The notes under the pieces: model-generated | Seen by the model: only the letters and a program-made list of their open reading frames with translations | The model's database searches: none | Told to the model about the DNA's origin: nothing | Source of the DNA: Idiomarina sp. | GTDB taxonomy: Bacteria > Pseudomonadota > Gammaproteobacteria > Enterobacterales > Alteromonadaceae | Length of the DNA: 64,000 bases | Reading direction: 5' to 3' | NCBI GenBank assembly: GCA_022565355.1 | Contig: JAIUMU010000006.1 | Location: forward strand, 1-64,000 | In this document: positions 9,379 to 20,077 of the stretch, one piece after another | Numbering within the stretch: the first letter of the stretch is position 1 | Layout of the letters: each line of letters begins with the position of its first letter | Position numbers and translations under genes: made by a program

Positions 9379-12147
9379 CTAGAAGCGGTAGTTTGCGCTT
9401 AAACGATAGAAACGGCCCATCGTATCGTGGTTAAAGTGGTCCACATTCGCACTGGTGCCATAAGCAAAAGGTGCTTGGCGATCAAACAGGTTTTCAATGT
9501 TAAAGCGAAGGGTAAGTTTATCGCTCACATCATAACCAACCGTAGCGTTTACTTTGGTCCAGCTTGGTACCTTGCGGTCTGCACTAATGCCTAAGCGATC
9601 TAAATCAGCTTGGCGGAAGGCTTCGATATCATCATCATAACCGCTGGTATATTGCACCCGCACATTACCGAACCAATCTTCCCGACTCCAACGTAGGGTG
9701 TTCGTAAGTACTGTGCGCGGATAGCGGAAGCTGCCAGCAAGCTGCTCCGTTTCTGCGTTTTGCGAAAGTTGCCGATCAAACTTCAACAGGTGGGTTAAAT
9801 CCACCAGCCAAGTGAATTTAGCCACGCCATCTACATCAAAATAATGCGTATAGGTGGCATCAATACCGCGAGTTTTCTGGGTGCCAAGGTTTTCTAATTG
9901 TAAATGTACATCACCAGCTAAGCGGCTCGTTACCACACCTACGCCATTCTCATCACATTCCTCAAAACCAACACCTTGGCTAATCGTTGAAGGAAGTTCA
10001 CCACAGAAGCGTAAGCTCGGATCGGTTAAGCTGCGGCGCAGCATAAACTCACCATCTACACCTACGATATTGTTGTGCTCAAACTGCCAGTAATCCATGG
10101 TGAAGGTAACATCGCGGTTCGGGCTCCAAGCAAAACCAGCACTGAATGATTCTGAATCTTCCGCATCTAGATCTTCGTTACCAAATACTTTGGTAAGAAT
10201 GTTGGTTTCTACTTGGGTTTCGCCACAGTAGTTGCCACGAAATTCATCCTTACATTCTAAGTTAAATGAGCTAAGGGTAATTTCCGCGCCTACTTGGCTA
10301 AGCGAAGGAGCTCGGAACGATTGTGCCCACGATGCTCGAGTAATCAGGTTTTCAGTGGCTTCAAAGCGAATCCCAACTTTCGGATTAAACTCGCCACCGA
10401 AATCATCATAATGATCGTAACGGCCAGCAACTTGTGCGTTTAAGCGTTCGGTAATTGGAATAAATAGCTCGGCGAATGCGGCCCATTGGCTGCGGCTCGC
10501 CTCTGCACCGGTTGAACCAAAGCCGATTACGCCAGGGGTATAGTTATTCTCAAAGGTACCGCGGGCGAGCGGATCTGGGGTATCAGAAATCTCTTCCCGT
10601 CTTGCTTCAACACCTACAGCAGCGGAAAGCGTGCCGTTTGCCATTTCATACAAATCACCCGAGGTGCGGAAATCAATACCATATAATTTCGATTGGCCAT
10701 TGCGCGGTAATTGCTCTTCGAGCAAACCTAGCACTTGTGCAGAATTGGCTGCTTGGCCGCCAAACGGGTTGTACCATAAGCCATCCGAGTTGGGTGCGCA
10801 GTTCGTAGTACCGTCGGCACACAGCTCACCAAACAATGCTGCTGAGAAACGATCGCGATTATAAATTCCCGCTACAGCACGCTGTTCCGAGCTTGATTCC
10901 GAATAGGTACCCGCGGCCTCCCAAAACCAGCTACCCCAATTGCCTTCTAAGCCAGATACCAAACGATAGCTTTCACTTTCGTTGCTAATGGTACGGCCAA
11001 CCGGGAAACGTCCCCAACCACGAATTTCGCCAAGTGGTGCTTCACCGATAGAATCCCATAAATCCAAAAATCTATCGCGCAGCTCTGCTGGCATATCTGG
11101 ATGATCGAAGGCTACATCGAAGCCACTCCAAGGTGCTGCCGTAGAGTTACTGGTGGCTTTAGTATTCGAGTACATGAATTCGTTAAACCATGTTACCGAA
11201 TCAAATTGATGGGTAATCATAAAACCGGCACCCATCGATTCGAGTGCAGTATAGGTGGGCATTACGGCGTTCTGGTTATATTCACAGTACTCACCGAAAC
11301 CACCTACTTTACTTAGCTCGCTCGGGCAGGTTGCCTCTACATAATCGTCGTCATCAAAGAAACGAGTATTCCAGCTTGGGAAAATGCCTTGTTGGCTAGG
11401 GAAGAAACTGTTGGCAGTGCGTGAGCGATCTCTATCGAATAGGGGTTTGCGATCATAGTAATCGAAGAACAAGGTAACGTTGGTATCATCAAAATTCCGG
11501 CCAGCAATGATATTTAGATTAGTTTTGCCATCATCGGAGCTTGCTTCTGAGTTGCCGTAGCTAAGATTGATTTCTGCACCCTCAAAATCACGCTTTAATA
11601 CATAGTTAATAACACCGGCAATAGCATCGGCACCGTAAGTAGCGGAAGCGCCGGTTGCAAGAATATCAACTCGCTCGATAGCAGAGAGCGGAATAGAATT
11701 GATATCCACAAAGTTTTCGAAGTTGTTGGCGAATGAGCTACCGGTAACCCGGCGGCCGTTGATTAACGTAAGGGTGGAGGAGGCGCCTAAACCCCGTAAT
11801 GATGCGGCAGCTTGGCCAACTGGTGAATCGCCTTGTAATGCGCCGCTGGAGAAGGTTGAGAAGCTGCCTTCGCCGCCGCGGGTTTGGCCAACTTCACGCA
11901 GTAATTCACTTACGGTAGTTGCTGAAGAGTTACGAATTTCCTCTTCGCCAATGGTAATTAATGGCTGCGCGCCTTCGAGATCTACCCCGCGAATTTGCGA
12001 GCCGGTAATATAAATTCGTTCAACTTGTTCGGTTTGCTCAGTGTCTTGATCGGCGTCTGTTTCGTTTGCGAAAGCACTGCCCATGGCGAGGGTAAGTGCA
12101 GAGAGAGAAAAGCCCATCATAGGCATATAAAGTTTATGGTTCTTCAT
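9379..12147 (-). CDS. TonB-dependent outer-membrane receptor
   Basis: Signal peptide MKNHKLYMPMMGFSLSALTLAMGSAFA; plug domain (IYITGSQIRG...SSASSTLTLINGRRV); C-terminal beta-strand FYRLSANYRF. Confidence 0.93.
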   Translation of the reverse strand: MKNHKLYMPMMGFSLSALTLAMGSAFANETDADQDTEQTEQVERIYITGSQIRGVDLEGAQPLITIGEEEIRNSSATTVSELLREVGQTRGGEGSFSTFSSGALQGDSPVGQAAASLRGLGASSTLTLINGRRVTGSSFANNFENFVDINSIPLSAIERVDILATGASATYGADAIAGVINYVLKRDFEGAEINLSYGNSEASSDDGKTNLNIIAGRNFDDTNVTLFFDYYDRKPLFDRDRSRTANSFFPSQQGIFPSWNTRFFDDDDYVEATCPSELSKVGGFGEYCEYNQNAVMPTYTALESMGAGFMITHQFDSVTWFNEFMYSNTKATSNSTAAPWSGFDVAFDHPDMPAELRDRFLDLWDSIGEAPLGEIRGWGRFPVGRTISNESESYRLVSGLEGNWGSWFWEAAGTYSESSSEQRAVAGIYNRDRFSAALFGELCADGTTNCAPNSDGLWYNPFGGQAANSAQVLGLLEEQLPRNGQSKLYGIDFRTSGDLYEMANGTLSAAVGVEARREEISDTPDPLARGTFENNYTPGVIGFGSTGAEASRSQWAAFAELFIPITERLNAQVAGRYDHYDDFGGEFNPKVGIRFEATENLITRASWAQSFRAPSLSQVGAEITLSSFNLECKDEFRGNYCGETQVETNILTKVFGNEDLDAEDSESFSAGFAWSPNRDVTFTMDYWQFEHNNIVGVDGEFMLRRSLTDPSLRFCGELPSTISQGVGFEECDENGVGVVTSRLAGDVHLQLENLGTQKTRGIDATYTHYFDVDGVAKFTWLVDLTHLLKFDRQLSQNAETEQLAGSFRYPRTVLTNTLRWSREDWFGNVRVQYTSGYDDDIEAFRQADLDRLGISADRKVPSWTKVNATVGYDVSDKLTLRFNIENLFDRQAPFAYGTSANVDHFNHDTMGRFYRLSANYRF

Positions 12148-12614
12148 AGAAAAAACCCCATTGATGTTGTTTTTAGCTTGCGCAAATAGGCCGGGAATTC
12201 CGGAAAATTTGCGTGATTTGAGTGCTGTGCGTAAAGGGCGATTAGCGGTGAACAAAGGTTAATTGCGCGCTAAAACAGCATGCCAAATACAATGCAAAGC
12301 AAAGATCTTGAATGTTTAAACGTGCGAGATGTGCGAGCGTTGGGCACGAACAAACCGCGGCTAACTAAAAAGCTGCCGGGTTCTTATTCGTTCCACCACT
12401 CTGAGAGGTAATAACTCTGATAGTGATAGGTTGATAATCGAAGGGCTTTTTTCAACATAGGCTGTGAAAAGCTTTCGCTATCTCCAATCGTGGGTAAGTT
12501 GACAATGCGTAAGATTTAGCATTAGTTTTTAAAGGTGTCAACAAAAGTAAAAATTTTGTTATGCGTTTTTTCCACCCTATTTTTATCCGCCAAACCTTCG
12601 TTAAGGGGCTTGTT

Positions 12615-14339
12615 ATGAGGTTGTTTTCACGCCTAGGTATATTCGTTAAATTTATGATGATTGGGAGCTTTTTACCGATTTCGGCGGGTGCTCTTGCGGC
12701 CGATAAAAGTGCATCTAGCGATCTGGAAACGCGCTGGAATTTAATGTTAGTGGGCGGTTCAATGAATACCTGTTCGAGCATGTCTGCGCGAAACTGTGTG
12801 GATGCCGATTGGATTGATTCGGCGGCAATGCGGGTGCAAACCACGGTTACATTAAGTGAGCAGCGGATAGCGGCAATGTTGGCATCGCCGGTGTGGCAAG
12901 AACATACTGAGCGGAAGCAACAAGTAACGCGAGCAATACGTGGGATTTCGCGGCATTTTAATTACAATGAGGCCTCAATCGATGATTTTAGCCGCTATTT
13001 TCGTGAGGTATATCCGAATTTATGGCGCGATCTCAGCAACACCCAATGGTTAGTTATTCGTGACCATTTGCAAACAGCAGAAAAGGCCACGGTTTCTGAA
13101 GTCAGTAATTTATCATTAAGTAAGCAACCGCAAGGGGCGGAACTGTTTGCCACTTTTGCAGCACGCGCAAAGGAAATTGCTAAAAGCACTGAGCAAGAAC
13201 CATTAATCCTGGTGGTTACGGCTTCTGGGCGTGATAGTTTCGATGCGGTGGATTTCTATTTAAGTAGTTTCCGTGAGTTTGGCGTACGTGCCCAGTGGTT
13301 GCCGATTGATGCAGCCTTTGGCCACGCGGTTGCCAACGATCAATGTGCAGCGATAGCAGAGTATCGCGCTAAATATCAGCTGGCATTTGATCGCGAGCGC
13401 GTGTATCCATGGCTAGCTGAAGCGCAGCAAAAGGCGTGTGAAACCCCAAGCAAACTGCTGGAAATGGTGGCGAACGCGCAGGGATTATTCATAAATGGCG
13501 GCGATCAATCACTAACACGCCAAGCGTTTTACCAGCCAGATGGTACGCCGAGTGCGTGGCTTCGGTTATTGCAACAACGGGTTGCTGAGGGCGCTATGGT
13601 AGCCGGTGGCACCAGTGCCGGCACAGCCATTATGCCAGCGTTGGCAATGATCAGTAACGGTACCAGCCACGCTGCACTTACAGAAGGAGCGGTGGCAATG
13701 CCACTGCCACCAGCGGTGGATTGCGAGCGCGATAACTCCTGCGCGCCAGCGGGCTCGGCGAATAGTTTAACCTATCGAGCGGAGGGAGGAATCGGCTTGT
13801 TTCCGTTTGGTTTATTAGATACTCACTTCTCTGAACGTGGCAGGCAAGCACGGTTATTGCAGTTGTTGGTAGATACTGAGCAGCACTTAGCGGTAGGCGT
13901 TGATGAAACGACGGCTCTATTGGTAGATACGCGCTCGGGTGATTTTAAGGTGCAAGGTGCGCATGGGGTGTTTATGTTAAGCCATGCTAGTGCAGAATTA
14001 GCATCAGCCGAAGGTGATAAAAAGAGCATTACCGGCCGTTTTACGTATTTACGAAATGGCAGTAGTGGCACGTTCAGTGATGATGCTAACGCATTCACGA
14101 GCCTAAACTTTAATCCGCAACCGCAGGTAGATTCCGGGGCCAGTGGTAACGGTGATTTTCTCCGTGATCGGTCTATTAGCGCAGCATTATCGAGTTGTGG
14201 TGAAGATACGCCCTGGTATCAAGATCACGACCAGCAAGTAACCGTTTTATTGGCGGGAGATCAGCAAACCCATGTTGCTCATGCTGAATTGGCTTGTGAG
14301 GTAGCGTTAGGGGTTATTCACTTTCAAGTAAGTGAATAA
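12615..14339 (+). CDS. Secreted cyanophycinase-like serine peptidase (S51 family)
   Basis: Signal peptide MRLFSRLGIFVKFMMIGSFLPISAGALAA; catalytic motif VAGGTSAGTAIMP; LFINGGDQSLTRQAFYQ; DTHFSERGRQARLLQLL. Confidence 0.85.
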   Translation: MRLFSRLGIFVKFMMIGSFLPISAGALAADKSASSDLETRWNLMLVGGSMNTCSSMSARNCVDADWIDSAAMRVQTTVTLSEQRIAAMLASPVWQEHTERKQQVTRAIRGISRHFNYNEASIDDFSRYFREVYPNLWRDLSNTQWLVIRDHLQTAEKATVSEVSNLSLSKQPQGAELFATFAARAKEIAKSTEQEPLILVVTASGRDSFDAVDFYLSSFREFGVRAQWLPIDAAFGHAVANDQCAAIAEYRAKYQLAFDRERVYPWLAEAQQKACETPSKLLEMVANAQGLFINGGDQSLTRQAFYQPDGTPSAWLRLLQQRVAEGAMVAGGTSAGTAIMPALAMISNGTSHAALTEGAVAMPLPPAVDCERDNSCAPAGSANSLTYRAEGGIGLFPFGLLDTHFSERGRQARLLQLLVDTEQHLAVGVDETTALLVDTRSGDFKVQGAHGVFMLSHASAELASAEGDKKSITGRFTYLRNGSSGTFSDDANAFTSLNFNPQPQVDSGASGNGDFLRDRSISAALSSCGEDTPWYQDHDQQVTVLLAGDQQTHVAHAELACEVALGVIHFQVSE

Positions 14340-14460
14340 CAATAGCGCTTGAGAACGTATATTTCCGGTAACAGTTGTTTGCTGGTAATTTGCCGCCGAA
14401 ATCTTGCAAACATTGCGGCTTTCGTTATACTGCCGCCGCTGCAGTGAAAAACTGACAGCA

Positions 14461-14563
14461 ATTACCAAAGGGGTGCCGCGCTTCGAAATTGGAAGCAAGG
14501 CTGAGATACAGATGTGAACTCTTTGTACCTGATCCGGTTAATACTGGCGTAGGGATTGGTAAT
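14461..14563 (+). promoter_or_regulatory. TPP (THI-box) riboswitch
   Basis: ggggtgccgcgc...aaggctgagatac...tacctgatccggttaatactggcgtagggattggtaat; 8-bp perfect P1 stem attaccaa/ttggtaat. Confidence 0.95.
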
Positions 14564-14679
14564 CAACTTTGCTACTAGTGCTATCGATAGTTGTTGTAAT
14601 TGATCATGCTAATACGCTCACCAATACGGCGCTTAACCGGATCTCATCTTTTAAAGCATTAACAAAAGAAGAGATCCTT

Positions 14680-16785
14680 ATGAAGTTTGCAAAACTTTCC
14701 ATCGCGGTTGCCGCGGCCTTATCCACAACCCTTGTTGTTCCGAGCACCAGTTTCGCTACCGAAGAGGCGATTGAACGCATTACTGTGCGTGGTGATTTCC
14801 GCAGCCGCGATATTGATGATGTTGCGGGCAGCATTTCCGTGCTGAGTGCGCACGATATTGAAAATCGCTCTGCCGCACATTTAGAAGAAGCATTAATGCT
14901 GGCGCCGAATGTAAATTTAGCTTCTGGCGCATCGCGCGCGAGCTTTTTACAAATTCGCGGTATCGGTGAGCGTAGCCAATTTGTAGATCCCATTAACCCT
15001 TCTGTGGGTTTGGTAATTGATGGCATCAATTACAGTGGCATTGGTGCTGCCGGAACCCTATTTGATATTGGCCAAGTAGAAGTATTTCGTGGGCCGCAAA
15101 GCACCCGTTTTGGTGCGGATGCTATGGCGGGTGTGGTGTATTTGCATAGTGCGGAACCTACCTACGCGCCAAGTGGCCAAGTAGAGGCAATGTGGGCGAA
15201 TTACAACTCGTATGCTGCTGGCGTGGCGTTCGGCAATCGCGTTACTGATACCTTCGCAGTGCGCGGCTCTCTATATTCCAATACCAGCGATGGGTTCACG
15301 GAAAATACCTTTCTAGAGCGCAAAGACACCCAAAATATTGATGAGCTTACCTTGCGTTTGAATGGCGTTTGGGAAGTAAGTGATGATTGGCAATTGCAGC
15401 TTACCTACCATCGCTTTGATATCGATAATGGCTACGATGCATTTAGTTTAGATCGCACGCGAGAAACCCTTTCTGATACTCCGGGCAGAGATACCTTAGA
15501 TAGCCACGCTGGCCGCATTGCGGCAACGTATTCAGGTGCAGAAAGCTTTGCTGTGCAATTGTTTGCGAGCTATTTAACGGCTGATTCAGAGTATAGCTAC
15601 GATGAAGATTGGGCTTTTGAAGGGATTCGCCCAGGTTGGGAATACAACTCGTTTGATGCGTACTTCCGTGAACGTGATCAGCTTGAGCTTGAAACCCGAG
15701 TGCTTTCGGCCGCTCCGGTAGAGTTTTTGGGCTATAGCACCGATTGGTTAGTGGGCGCTTACGTACAGCAACGCACACAAGACCTTAATCGTGAATATAC
15801 TTACTTAAGTGCACCATTTTCGAGCAGCTATGATTCTGATCGAACGGCTGCCTACGGTGAGCTACAACAGGAATTAAGCGATCGCCTACGGTTAACTTAT
15901 GGCGTGCGTTGGGAACGTTACGATAATGATTATGCCGATAGCCGCGGCATTGCTGCGAGCCCAACGGCAAGCGCTTGGGGCGGTCGTGCTAGCTTGGAAT
16001 ATAGCCTGGCGCCGCTGCAGCAAGTATACGCAACGGTAACCCGCGGCTTTAAGGCGGGTGGCGTAAATGGTGAAGCGCTCGGCCGCGTTGAAGATCGTAA
16101 TCTTGAAGATCATCGTGAGTTCTTAGAATCCCGCGCTACCTTTGCTCCGGAATACCTTACTAGCGCCGAAGTTGGCTACAAAGTATTTTTGCCTGAGCAA
16201 AGCTTGCGCTTGCATGTAAATGCTTTCTACAGCTGGCGTGATGATATGCAGGTGAATGCCTATGTAGAACGTGAAGGTGTATTTGTTACCTATACCGATA
16301 ACGCATCGGATGGTAAAAACTATGGTATTGAAGCGCAACTTGATTATGTGCCAACTGAGGCACTGCGTGTGTTCCTGAACCTAGGTTTATTACAAACGGA
16401 ATTCAATAACCTCTTGTTGCGTGATGGCACTAACCTTGCGGGCCGTGACCAAGCGCATGCACCGAATTATCAAGTAAACCTTGGCGGTGAGTGGTTGGTG
16501 CGCGAGAACTTAAGCTTGCGGGTAGAAATGGATGCGCGGGATAAGTTCTATTACTCGAACAGCCATGATATTCAATCTAGTAGCTACCAACTGTTGCACG
16601 CGCGTTTGAATTACCAAGTGCAAAACTGGGAGTTTAGCTTGTGGGCGCGGAATTTGTTGAACGAAGATTACACCACTCGTGGTTTCTTCTTCGGTAATGA
16701 CCCACGCAAAGAATATGCGCCAGAAAATTATGTGCAATATGGCGAGCCACGCCGTGTAGGTGTAACTGCTCGGTATCGTTTTTAA
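14680..16785 (+). CDS. TonB-dependent receptor, predicted thiamine/thiamine-precursor uptake
   Basis: Signal peptide MKFAKLSIAVAAALSTTLVVPSTSFA; plug and barrel features; directly downstream of the TPP riboswitch. Confidence 0.9.
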   Translation: MKFAKLSIAVAAALSTTLVVPSTSFATEEAIERITVRGDFRSRDIDDVAGSISVLSAHDIENRSAAHLEEALMLAPNVNLASGASRASFLQIRGIGERSQFVDPINPSVGLVIDGINYSGIGAAGTLFDIGQVEVFRGPQSTRFGADAMAGVVYLHSAEPTYAPSGQVEAMWANYNSYAAGVAFGNRVTDTFAVRGSLYSNTSDGFTENTFLERKDTQNIDELTLRLNGVWEVSDDWQLQLTYHRFDIDNGYDAFSLDRTRETLSDTPGRDTLDSHAGRIAATYSGAESFAVQLFASYLTADSEYSYDEDWAFEGIRPGWEYNSFDAYFRERDQLELETRVLSAAPVEFLGYSTDWLVGAYVQQRTQDLNREYTYLSAPFSSSYDSDRTAAYGELQQELSDRLRLTYGVRWERYDNDYADSRGIAASPTASAWGGRASLEYSLAPLQQVYATVTRGFKAGGVNGEALGRVEDRNLEDHREFLESRATFAPEYLTSAEVGYKVFLPEQSLRLHVNAFYSWRDDMQVNAYVEREGVFVTYTDNASDGKNYGIEAQLDYVPTEALRVFLNLGLLQTEFNNLLLRDGTNLAGRDQAHAPNYQVNLGGEWLVRENLSLRVEMDARDKFYYSNSHDIQSSSYQLLHARLNYQVQNWEFSLWARNLLNEDYTTRGFFFGNDPRKEYAPENYVQYGEPRRVGVTARYRF

Positions 16786-16926
16786 TTTGCCGTTGTATTG
16801 TTACTCGTAATTTCCAGCAGTATGGGCGAGGGCTAAGATGTGAGAGCTTAGTTCTCGCCCAATTTCTTGCCCAGTTTTTCAGCAAAGGGCCAATTTGGGG
16901 TGAAAACCTAATTCGGAGATCAGAAT

Positions 16927-17181
16927 ATGCAATTATCAGCAGAAATCAGCTTGTACCCATTAGCGGATGAATATATCGGCGTAATTAAGGATTTCGTTGA
17001 ACGTTTGGCGACATACGAAGAAATTAGCGTAAATACCAACACTATGAGCACGCAGATTTTTGGTGAGTTTCGTACCGTAATGGCGATACTAACCGAAGAG
17101 CTTGAGCGCGTGTATCAGCATGTACCTTCACAAGTGTTGGTGTGCAAATTCATTAATCGCGATCTAAACCCAAATGGATAG
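16927..17181 (+). CDS. YkoF-like thiamine/hydroxymethylpyrimidine-binding domain protein
   Basis: MQLSAEISLYPLADEYIGVIKDFVERLATYEEISVNTNTMSTQIFGEF; between the thiamine TonB receptor and a PnuC-family transporter. Confidence 0.78.
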   Translation: MQLSAEISLYPLADEYIGVIKDFVERLATYEEISVNTNTMSTQIFGEFRTVMAILTEELERVYQHVPSQVLVCKFINRDLNPNG

Positions 17182-17815
17182 TGTTTTAGAGCTACTCGCA
17201 CTTTCTTCTAATGCGGAGTTGTTGGCGGTTGCATTAGCAATCGCCTACGTAATTTTGGCGATTCGGCAAAGTTTATGGTGCTGGCCTGCAGCGGCCATTA
17301 GTGCCAGCATTTATACGGTGCTGTTTTTTACTGGCCGGCTGTACATGGAATCGGTGCTGCAAATTTTCTATGTGCTGATGGCAGGCTACGGCTATTGGAG
17401 CTGGCGCTACCGCACTGGCGCGCGTGCTTCAGCTGAACCGGGTAAGGCCTCCGCAGGCAGCGATATTCTGCAGCTACAGTGGCAATGGCACGCGAAGTGG
17501 TTTGTGATATTAAGCGTACTTAGTTTGCTTATCGGCACTGTGTTAGTGCGTTTTACTGATGCCGATATGGCTTACCTCGATACCTTTACTACGGTGTTTA
17601 GTTTCTTTGCAACCTTTCTTGTGGCTCGCAAGGTACTCGAGAACTGGTTATATTGGATTGTAATTGATGTAGTATATATAGGGTTATTTTGGGCAAAAGG
17701 GTTTCATGCTACCGCGCTACTTTTTGCCATTTATACTATTATGGCAGCCATTGGTTATTGGCGCTGGCGGCAAAGTATGCAGGAAACGCCGCAGCCTCAG
17801 GCCGGCTATAACTAG
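17174..17815 (+). CDS. pnuT: PnuC-family transporter, likely thiamine-specific (PnuT)
   Basis: QSLWCWPAAAISASIYTVLFFTGRLYMESVLQIFYVLMAGYGYWSW; riboswitch-led thiamine gene context. Confidence 0.85.
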   Translation: MDSVLELLALSSNAELLAVALAIAYVILAIRQSLWCWPAAAISASIYTVLFFTGRLYMESVLQIFYVLMAGYGYWSWRYRTGARASAEPGKASAGSDILQLQWQWHAKWFVILSVLSLLIGTVLVRFTDADMAYLDTFTTVFSFFATFLVARKVLENWLYWIVIDVVYIGLFWAKGFHATALLFAIYTIMAAIGYWRWRQSMQETPQPQAGYN

Positions 17816-17849
17816 GCTACTCATTCAATTTAACGAGGAACTATAATTT

Positions 17850-18662
17850 ATGGCATTTCCCACCTGGTGTCTGGCTGAACTGCCAGTTCATGGTGTTTGG
17901 AAAACGCGCTCAATAGGGCGCGATTTAGCGAATTCCACGTGGTGCATAGAGAATGGCGAACACACATATGTAGTGAAGCAATATGCCCATGATGAGGCTT
18001 TTGGGCGAGCCCAAGGTGATGCCGTTGCGGCAGACATTGAGCTTGCGAATAGTGGCCTTGCGCCAGCCATAATTTATAGTAACTCAGAGCAGGGTGTGGT
18101 GATTAGCGAATGGATTGCTGGTGAACCCGTTGCCGCGATTTTCGATCCCATTACCCGAGCTGAACAACTTGGTAAAGCACAAGCAGCTATCCATCAACTT
18201 ACGCCACAACTGCCGCCTTGGTCTTTATCGCAGCGAGTGCATGGCTATTGTGATGCGCTAGCGCAACTTGATCGTAAAGCAGGTGAACAGGCTCGCGAAG
18301 ATTGTGAAAGTTATCGGGATCTTTTTAGCGCTTGGAATGAAGGCCCCCGCGTTTTTTGCCACCACGATTTAAATGCCGAGCACGTATTTTTTGAACCTAC
18401 AATTCGCATCATTGATTGGGAATATGCAGGTTACGGCCATCCCGGCTTTGATGCTGCCTCCACGGTAGTAGTGAATGATTTATACGATGATGAAATTGTT
18501 GAGTTTTTAGAGGCTTATAATGCAAACGCGCGTAATGTGGTGAGCCGCGATGAACTCCGCGATTGGATTCGCTTGATTGCCTTGGTGAATCGAATTTGGT
18601 TTGCATTACAGGATGCATTAGCGCGCGAAAATCAGCCTGAAGTTAGCGCACAGCATCTTTAA
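17850..18662 (+). CDS. Aminoglycoside/choline-kinase-fold phosphotransferase, predicted thiamine kinase
   Basis: VFCHHDLNAEHVFFEPTIRIIDWEYAGYGHPGFD (HxDxxxxN and IDWE motifs); thiamine context. Confidence 0.82.
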   Translation: MAFPTWCLAELPVHGVWKTRSIGRDLANSTWCIENGEHTYVVKQYAHDEAFGRAQGDAVAADIELANSGLAPAIIYSNSEQGVVISEWIAGEPVAAIFDPITRAEQLGKAQAAIHQLTPQLPPWSLSQRVHGYCDALAQLDRKAGEQAREDCESYRDLFSAWNEGPRVFCHHDLNAEHVFFEPTIRIIDWEYAGYGHPGFDAASTVVVNDLYDDEIVEFLEAYNANARNVVSRDELRDWIRLIALVNRIWFALQDALARENQPEVSAQHL

Positions 18663-18730
18663 GAGATAGTAACTATTCGGTAACTTATTCAGTACTCAGG
18701 AGCCTGATAGCAGATCGTAAGGAGCAGTAT

Positions 18731-20077
18731 ATGGGCGAGCCCAGCAAACCTGATCTCAATGAACGGTTATATCAATATCTTGCCGAGGATGAAGATGCTC
18801 GAGTATGCAAAGATATTCCCGATTCGGCCTGCAATGAACAACCAAAAGCATTTGTGCTGCACTTATGGAGCCTTACGCTCACCAAACTCGGTGATTCATT
18901 AGTAAGTGCACGTTTAGTATTACCTTGGATGCTCTCGGTAGCTGGCGCACCAGCATTCTTTATCAGTATGTTAGTTCCCTTACGTGAATCGCTTTCTTTA
19001 TTACCGCAATTATTTGTAGCCCAACGCATGCGTGAAAAGCCAGTGCGTAAATGGTTCTGGGTAGCCGGTAGCATTGGCCAAGGTTTGGCCTTAGTGATGA
19101 TGGCGGCGGGCTTTTTATTACTCAGTGAGCAATTTGTCTGGCGCTTGTCGGCCACGGGCTTTGGCTGGTGGATCATTGGTTGGTTGTTTATTTTTAGTTT
19201 GGCACGCGGTATTTGCTCGGTAGCGAGTAAAGATGTGCTTGGCAAAACCGTCTCAAAAACCCGCCGAGGCAGGCTTACCGGGTTAGCTGCGGCCACTGCA
19301 GGCATGCTTACGCTAGCCACTGCGTTGGTAATTCTCTTTGCCCCCGAAGTGGCAGGTAGTTACGCCCTGTTTGTTTTCTTATTGCTTGGTGCCGCATTGC
19401 TCTGGTTTGCGGCAGCATTTACTTATGCCTGTATCCCGGAAGTAGCCGGCGCTACCGAAGGGGGTGGCAACGCGATCACCGAAGCGCTGAAATCCTTGGC
19501 GCTACTTTGGCAAGATAAGCAGTTTGGCAGTTTTGTTGCCACTCGTGCATTACTGGTTTCTTCAGCGTTCTCAATTCCTTACATTGTGGTACTTATTCAA
19601 CGGCAATCTGAGGGTGCTCTTACCGGGCTTGGCGGCATGCTATTAGCCAGCGGCCTGGCAGGCATGCTAGCCGGGCGCTTTTGGGGTAGGTGGTCGGATA
19701 GCGCTAGCAACCATGTAATGGCGGCCGCTGCGTTTATGGCTTCCGCAGTAATGGCATTGGCGCTACTGCTGGATTTTACGCTGCAAGATTGGCTAGGTAG
19801 TGTGGTTGTTGGCGGCGGTTTAATATTTCTTGCCGCAGTGGCGCATCATGGCGCCCGAGTGGGCCGAAAAACCTACCTTGTGGATATGGCTAGCCAAGAT
19901 AACCGTGCCCAATATACAGCAGTGAGTAACACGGTAATTGGCGTGTTACTCCTGCTGGGTATGTTGTTGGGTGTGCTCGACCAGTTCTTCGGTACGTACG
20001 CGGTGCTCGGCTTGTTGATTGTTGTTGGGGTGATTGCCGGTGTACGCGCACTCACCTTGCCGAACGTAACCGATTAA
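18731..20077 (+). CDS. MFS transporter
   Basis: Multi-TM 448 aa; [35 protein letters not shown]. Confidence 0.8.
   Translation: MGEPSKPDLNERLYQYLAEDEDARVCKDIPDSACNEQPKAFVLHLWSLTLTKLGDSLVSARLVLPWMLSVAGAPAFFISMLVPLRESLSLLPQLFVAQRMREKPVRKWFWVAGSIGQGLALVMMAAGFLLLSEQFVWRLSATGFGWWIIGWLFIFSLARGICSVASKDVLGKTVSKTRRGRLTGLAAATAGMLTLATALVILFAPEVAGSYALFVFLLLGAALLWFAAAFTYACIPEVAGATEGGGNAITEALKSLALLWQDKQFGSFVATRALLVSSAFSIPYIVVLIQRQSEGALTGLGGMLLASGLAGMLAGRFWGRWSDSASNHVMAAAAFMASAVMALALLLDFTLQDWLGSVVVGGGLIFLAAVAHHGARVGRKTYLVDMASQDNRAQYTAVSNTVIGVLLLLGMLLGVLDQFFGTYAVLGLLIVVGVIAGVRALTLPNVTD

Noticed and set aside
15443-16338. Several minus-strand ORFs inside the thiamine TonB receptor
   Set aside because: Antisense to a strong coding sequence with no RBS or domain support.
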